Below are positions 50,632-54,285 of a DNA stretch of 54,285 nt, in pieces (the stretch's first letter is position 1; every line of letters begins with the position of its first letter). Position numbers and translations under genes: made by a program. The notes below the pieces were generated by a model, which made no database searches, was not told the DNA's origin, and worked only from the letters and a program-made list of their open reading frames with translations. This stretch comes from Acidobacteriota bacterium (GTDB taxonomy: Bacteria; Acidobacteriota; UBA6911; JACOSC01). The stretch covers positions 1-54,285 of the forward strand of contig JACOSC010000017.1 in assembly GCA_016179055.1 (NCBI GenBank). The letters run 5' to 3'.

Positions 50632-52070
50632 ATGCCTAAGAATCACTTTGCCAAGGCCTTGACGGTTTTCCTGTTGTGGGCCATCAGTATGAGCTTAATT
50701 TGCGATTCAACTATGGGACAGGTCCGATTCGAGCCACCGATCAACCTTTCGGACAATCCCAGTGATTCCTGGAATCCCAATATTGCCGCGGTGAATGACC
50801 AGGTGCTTGTAGTCTGGCGGGATGAGCAGCGTCCTCTCTTTCTCGGCGATATACTGCTGGCGCACTCCAAAGATAAGGGGAGGACGTTCCGTACGTGGAA
50901 TCTTACCGGAGATCTTGAATTCCACAATGGCTCGTTCCCCCAAGTTGCTGCCGACGGCAACAATAGCTATGTTGGTTGGGCCGGGCAAGGGGGAGGCGGT
51001 AGTAAGACTTGGGCGCCTTTCCTATCAAGGTCGAATGATCGTGGCGAGACCTTCTCCCCCCCTTTGATCTTTCCGGGCGTGGAGCGTATGGCATACCGAT
51101 TATGCAAATTCAAGAGAGTATCCTTAATGTCGCATGGGAAGGCTATGACCAGGAATCGAGTTTTTTGGACATTCTCTTTGCCAAATCCACTGATCTTGGC
51201 CAAACCTTCAGCGATCCAATAATGGTTTCGGAACTATGGCAACGGGACTGGGGTATTGGCAGTTCACCCGCGTTAGCTGTGGATGGTAATCAGGTTTACA
51301 TCGGATGGATGGGTGGCACGCCGAACTTGCTTCTTTGGGATATCTATTTCGCTCTTTCGCGCGATGCTGGTAAAACGTTTAGCCCATCCGTCAGACTGTC
51401 AAAAAGGACCCGAGAAGGGGAATTCGCCGCGGGTCCGCAACTGCTCGCCGGCAACAACGGCCATGTTTATGTTGGATGGATGCAGGTATTAGGGGGTCCC
51501 CCTCCGAGCCCGCGTGACATGTATTTTGTTCGCTCAACCGATGGGGGACATACCTTCGACAAAACCTTGAATTTATCGAACAATCCACAGGCTCACAATC
51601 TCGGACCGGTTATGGCCGTAGCGGATGATAACATCTATGTGGCCTGGATGAGTGCCAGGGGCGGGAATAAAATACTCTTTTCTCGATCTACGGATGCGGG
51701 AGAAACGTTCAGCACGCCTCGTGATATTGCTCGCGACCCGTCGGGTACCGCGTCCAGCCCTCGAATAGCGGTCATTGAGAAAGGAACACTGCCAGATCCA
51801 TGTAATACGGAGGACATCGTCTATTTGGCTTGGCATGATAGTCGGACCGGACCTTCCGAGATCTTTTTTTCGGTCTCTCTCGATAGTGGTGTCACATTTA
51901 GTGAGCCACAAAATGTTTCCAATACCTTCAGCCTTACGAGTGGGCTTCGTCTCGTCGTAGCGGGAAACAATGTCTACTTGACTTGGATGGTTAATCGAGC
52001 CAGAAATTGGGATGTCTTTTTTGTTCGAGGTCAACTGGACCTGGATGATAAGCTACCATTGACTCAATGA
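50632..52070 (+). pseudogene. Secreted BNR/Asp-box sialidase-like repeat protein, frameshifted
   Basis: ATG at 50632, with AGGGGAGAA 4-5 bases upstream, opens a signal peptide (FAKALTVFLLWAISMSLICD). Repeated Asp-boxes follow, of the type S-x-DxGxTF (SKDKGRTF, SNDRGETF, STDLGQTF, SRDAGKTF, STDGGHTF, STDAGETF, SLDSGVTF), each after VYVGW-like strands, giving a beta-propeller. At about 51075-51085 the frame shifts (…PPLIFPG to GIPIMQIQESILNVAWEG), splitting the gene into two ORFs, 50632-51222 and 51102-52070. Repaired, it is about 479 residues. The sialidase catalytic Arg triad is not evident, so a binding or structural role is likely. The shift may be a mutation or a sequencing error. Confidence 0.75.
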
Positions 52071-52097
52071 ACGGGTGTGATTTCGGTACGATGTAAT

Positions 52098-52260
52098 CTC
52101 CGCAGGAGCGACATGTTTATAGCAGGGGCTGTTGGCTTTAAGTCCCAAGCCCCGTGGGGGCGGCATGTAAACTGTCACAACCGACCACATGTCGCTCCTT
52201 CGGAGTTTGAGGCCTCCTTCTAGGTACACTTGGCTATAAACATGCCGCCCCTACGGAGCT
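52098..52260. repeat. Compound palindrome island D
   Basis: CTCCGCAGGAGCGACATGTT followed by TATAGC (52099-52125) is mirrored by GCTATAAACATGCCGCCCCT then ACGGAG at the right end. Inside, GCCCCGTGGGGGCGGCATGT is mirrored by ACATGTCGCTCCTTCGGAG. It shares the GCTCC-xx-GGAGC and CATGTTTATAG vocabulary with island B. It fills the spacer between the convergent BNR gene and the propeller-like fragment. Confidence 0.7.
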
Positions 52261-52402
52261 GATACTTATCCTGATCTGATGATAATTTCCCTCTAGTCGA
52301 GTACATCATACGGAAATCACACCCCAATGAACTGAATTTTATTGTTATTATCGAATCAGAAGGGAGGCATTATTTGGCCTCCCTCGAGCAAGGCGGAAAG
52401 GA

Positions 52403-52993
52403 TTATCGGGGCCGTGTAGGGCTTCTAGGTAAATTAGTGGTATGGGAAAGCGCAATCCAGAAAGGATTGCCACTGAGACCTGTTATTGGCGTTACACTAG
52501 GACCAGGAGGATTAGGGTTAACCACATACAAAGTAGGTTCCAGCGCACCATCGTTGCCCACATAAAGCCTACCATCGTCAAGGCAGGCGATCCCTCTCGG
52601 CCCCGCAAAAACACTGGCCTGAAAATCTATAGAACTCGCTATATCAAAAGCACTGTTGTTAGGCGAGACTGCAATGGTGTAGATTCTCCTATTGTCACCC
52701 GCCGAAGTCACATAGGCCGTCGAATTATTGGGATGAAAGCAAATGGCATAGGGCGTTGTGTTCTCAAGCTCCCCGGGTCCCAGCCATCTTAGTGGACGTG
52801 TCGTTCGACTGATCACGTGTCCATTAGTATCGAGCGTGTTCGTAATGACCCAGGCGGCACGTTGACCCCCACCACCGCCATCGGTGACGTACATACGATA
52901 CTCATTGGCGCTAATAGAGACATAGGCGAGGTGAATAGGGCTTGCCGAAAAGGGTGGGCAACACGTATTACCTGAATTTTGCACGAGAATCAC
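52403..52993 (-). CDS. Hypothetical propeller-like fragment, possibly the 3' part of a broken gene
   Basis: The 196-residue frame has strand-rich repeats such as IHLAYVSISANEYRMYVTDG, PYAICFHPNNSTAYVTSAGD, RRIYTIAVSPN and GIACLDDGRLYVGNDG, typical of YVTN/NHL-like propellers that wrap the cell surface or extracellular glycans. It has no signal peptide or good ribosome binding site. It lies 115 bases after the stop of a secreted protein with similar repeats, in a different frame, so the two could be one gene broken by a frameshift and deletion. That link is an inference. Confidence 0.5.
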   Translation of the reverse strand: MILVQNSGNTCCPPFSASPIHLAYVSISANEYRMYVTDGGGGGQRAAWVITNTLDTNGHVISRTTRPLRWLGPGELENTTPYAICFHPNNSTAYVTSAGDNRRIYTIAVSPNNSAFDIASSIDFQASVFAGPRGIACLDDGRLYVGNDGALEPTLYVVNPNPPGPSVTPITGLSGNPFWIALSHTTNLPRSPTRPR

Positions 52994-53108
52994 CAGGATC
53001 GTCTGGAAACAAGGCTTCAGCGTTGTTTTACGCTGATTAGCTGAGAACGCACAGTCATCGCTAAGTTACCCTCCGTGGTGATGATCGTCCGTGCAAAAAT
53101 TTTAAAAT

Positions 53109-53828
53109 TCAGGTATTAATACAATCGGGAGGGCATGTCAGGTCAACAGCAAATATTGCAGGAACACAACTGGGTGGTTGTTGGATGAATTTGCAACCCG
53201 GAACACACTGTCCTTGGTTAGGAGGAGGGCAATCCGTTCTAATCGTTGTATTAAATACGATCACTCTGCCACTAACCGCCAGGTCACTGGTCCAAATATC
53301 AGCCGTGCCATCTGGAAGCGGCGCCACGGCCACACCGAGCGAAGATACACCGCCAGGTATCATAATATTCGGTTGTCGTACGCTATTGTCACACAGGTTA
53401 ATTTCCGATATATTCGCCGAAGCCGTTGTAACATAAGCGAAGCGGCAACCACCTCTATTAGAAATCGGCGGAGTTATAGCAACAAATAGGGCGCCGTTAC
53501 GAGTGGCAATAGACTGCGGATTACCCGTGCTAACAGGAATCCTCGTAACACATGAGTTGGAGGACGGCCCGCACTGGCTGCTGGTCACTACCAGGTCATT
53601 GTTATCGAGTGATATATCGACTCCCTGTGGACTAAATACGGTGACGGGAAAAGGGTTTTGAACTTCCCGGTTAATGCTCGTGTCGATTTGGGAAACCTTC
53701 CTCGCGGCGGTTCCCGTGGTGAAAGCGGTTTGGGCAGGATTCTGAGCAAACACATACCCGCAAACAAGAGCCAAACCGAAAATCAAGCCCGTGTATCTAA
53801 TGGCAATTGGTCCCTTTTGCTTTTTCAT
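53109..53828 (-). CDS. Secreted propeller-like protein, probable N-terminal part
   Basis: I chose ATG at 53828 (MKKQKGPIAIRYTGLIFGLA), because AGGAGGAA lies 3-4 bases upstream and a signal peptide ending VFAQ follows; a longer frame to 53864 has no such signals. The product has 239 residues. Repeats such as GVDISLDNNDLVVTSSQCGP, GNPQSIATRNGALFVAITPP and SSLGVAVAPLPDGTADIWTS suggest a beta-propeller. Several cysteines occur (CPPPNQGQCVPGC, CPPDC), fitting an extracytoplasmic location. The end at CINT is abrupt for a propeller and the next frame on the same strand continues similar repeats. Function unknown. Confidence 0.55.
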   Translation of the reverse strand: MKKQKGPIAIRYTGLIFGLALVCGYVFAQNPAQTAFTTGTAARKVSQIDTSINREVQNPFPVTVFSPQGVDISLDNNDLVVTSSQCGPSSNSCVTRIPVSTGNPQSIATRNGALFVAITPPISNRGGCRFAYVTTASANISEINLCDNSVRQPNIMIPGGVSSLGVAVAPLPDGTADIWTSDLAVSGRVIVFNTTIRTDCPPPNQGQCVPGCKFIQQPPSCVPAIFAVDLTCPPDCINT

Positions 53829-54285
53829 AGTTCCTCCTCTACAAGTTATCGACTGAGCCGGCAATTTATATTTCGCCAGCTTCAGGATTATTTTTTATTT
53901 TAGCCGTAGCCAGGTGCTTTTCCCCCCCATGGATCGATAACACCCGCGACATTCAAGAGCCGCACGACCCTTGTGGATATCGAACATGATTCAGTCTAAA
54001 CCGAAATTATTTCACTGTTTAACGACCGGATTATACGACTGTTTTCGTATGCTGGTCAAGGGAAATTTTGAAATTTCGCTCATGCGAGCCTCTTCGTAAT
54101 GTTGATATAAGAATCAAGCGTAACTGGTTCGATCAGTAAGACAAATTGTAACCGTTCACGGGGGGGGTAAGACTTCAGATGACCGGTGGAGGGTGATAGG
54201 GTAGCCTGTTGATTAGAGCCTGAGCCTATTTTTAGACGGTCATAAGTTTTTGCTGGACAAAGGCATTGCTTTCTGGTATGGTATC
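53829..54285. other. Right-edge spacer with a MITE end fragment
   Basis: No gene is seen in the last ~450 bases. At 54148-54163 GTAACCGTTCACGGGG matches 15 of 16 bases of the terminal repeat of the 191-bp MITE, but the sequence after it is unrelated, so only an end remains. The promoter of the secreted propeller-like gene should lie in 53830-53950. Confidence 0.5.

Noticed and set aside
52374-52792. Plus-strand ORFs of 63 and 116 residues
   Set aside because: They are antisense to the propeller-like frame, which has coherent strand repeats, and they show no protein-like pattern.
54148-54285. Third full MITE copy
   Set aside because: Only the terminal 16 bases match (one mismatch); the following sequence has no similarity to the interior of the other copies.

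Overview
The window reads as a chromosomal segment of a Gram-negative (diderm) bacterium. It encodes an LptD outer-membrane LPS transporter, an MCE/MlaD lipid-transport protein, a PEP-CTERM surface protein and a large exopolysaccharide (EPS) locus of the exosortase-A (XrtA) type. GC content is moderate, spacers are rich in palindromic repeats, and the gene families resemble Acidobacteriota or a related environmental phylum. That placement is an inference from gene content; no rRNA gene is present to test it.

Layout. 1-3.7 kb is eroded accessory DNA: the tail of a possible GntR regulator, a truncated ABC substrate-binding lipoprotein gene, a MITE-like inverted repeat, a roughly 1.3-kb GC-rich satellite-like array, and a truncated TIR-domain gene that begins just behind a canonical integron attC site. 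3.86-7.41 kb is an IS21-family element with istA, a frameshifted istB and a third helix-turn-helix ORF. 7.5-9.1 kb holds a short remnant ORF and a PEP-CTERM protein gene.

9.1-34.5 kb is a one-directional EPS cluster. It contains seven XrtA-associated families: a polysaccharide deacetylase, a FemAB-like acyltransferase, glycosyltransferases of the TIGR03087, TIGR04063 and TIGR03088 types, an O-antigen-ligase-like protein and an asparagine-synthase-like amidotransferase. Interleaved are genes resembling the UDP-2,3-diacetamido-hexuronic acid pathway (dehydrogenase, N-acetyltransferase, aminotransferase, 2-epimerase), a second UDP-GlcNAc 2-epimerase, two tandem SDR proteins (the second lacking the catalytic Tyr and Lys), a methyltransferase, a second deacetylase, two more glycosyltransferases, an FG-GAP repeat protein and a tRNA-like sequence. 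A single integron gene cassette with its attC sits in the middle of this cluster, away from any integrase. The exosortase itself is not in the window.

34.5-45.6 kb carries envelope functions: a zinc-ribbon coiled-coil protein, MlaD-like protein, CDP-alcohol phosphatidyltransferase, LptD, a class III aminotransferase, HtpX and a GT2 membrane glycosyltransferase. 46.2-50 kb is a haem operon on the minus strand (hemE-hemH-hemY), split by a MITE. 50-54.3 kb contains a decayed transposase, a frameshifted BNR/sialidase-like secreted protein and two secreted propeller-like fragments.

Most notable are two integron-type attC/cassette structures without an integrase, a 191-bp MITE with a perfect 8-bp target duplication, a set of compound palindrome islands that share one mirrored hairpin-within-palindrome architecture, and an apparent SDR pseudoenzyme paired with its active-looking paralogue. 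All family names were assigned by reading the sequence; no database search was run.
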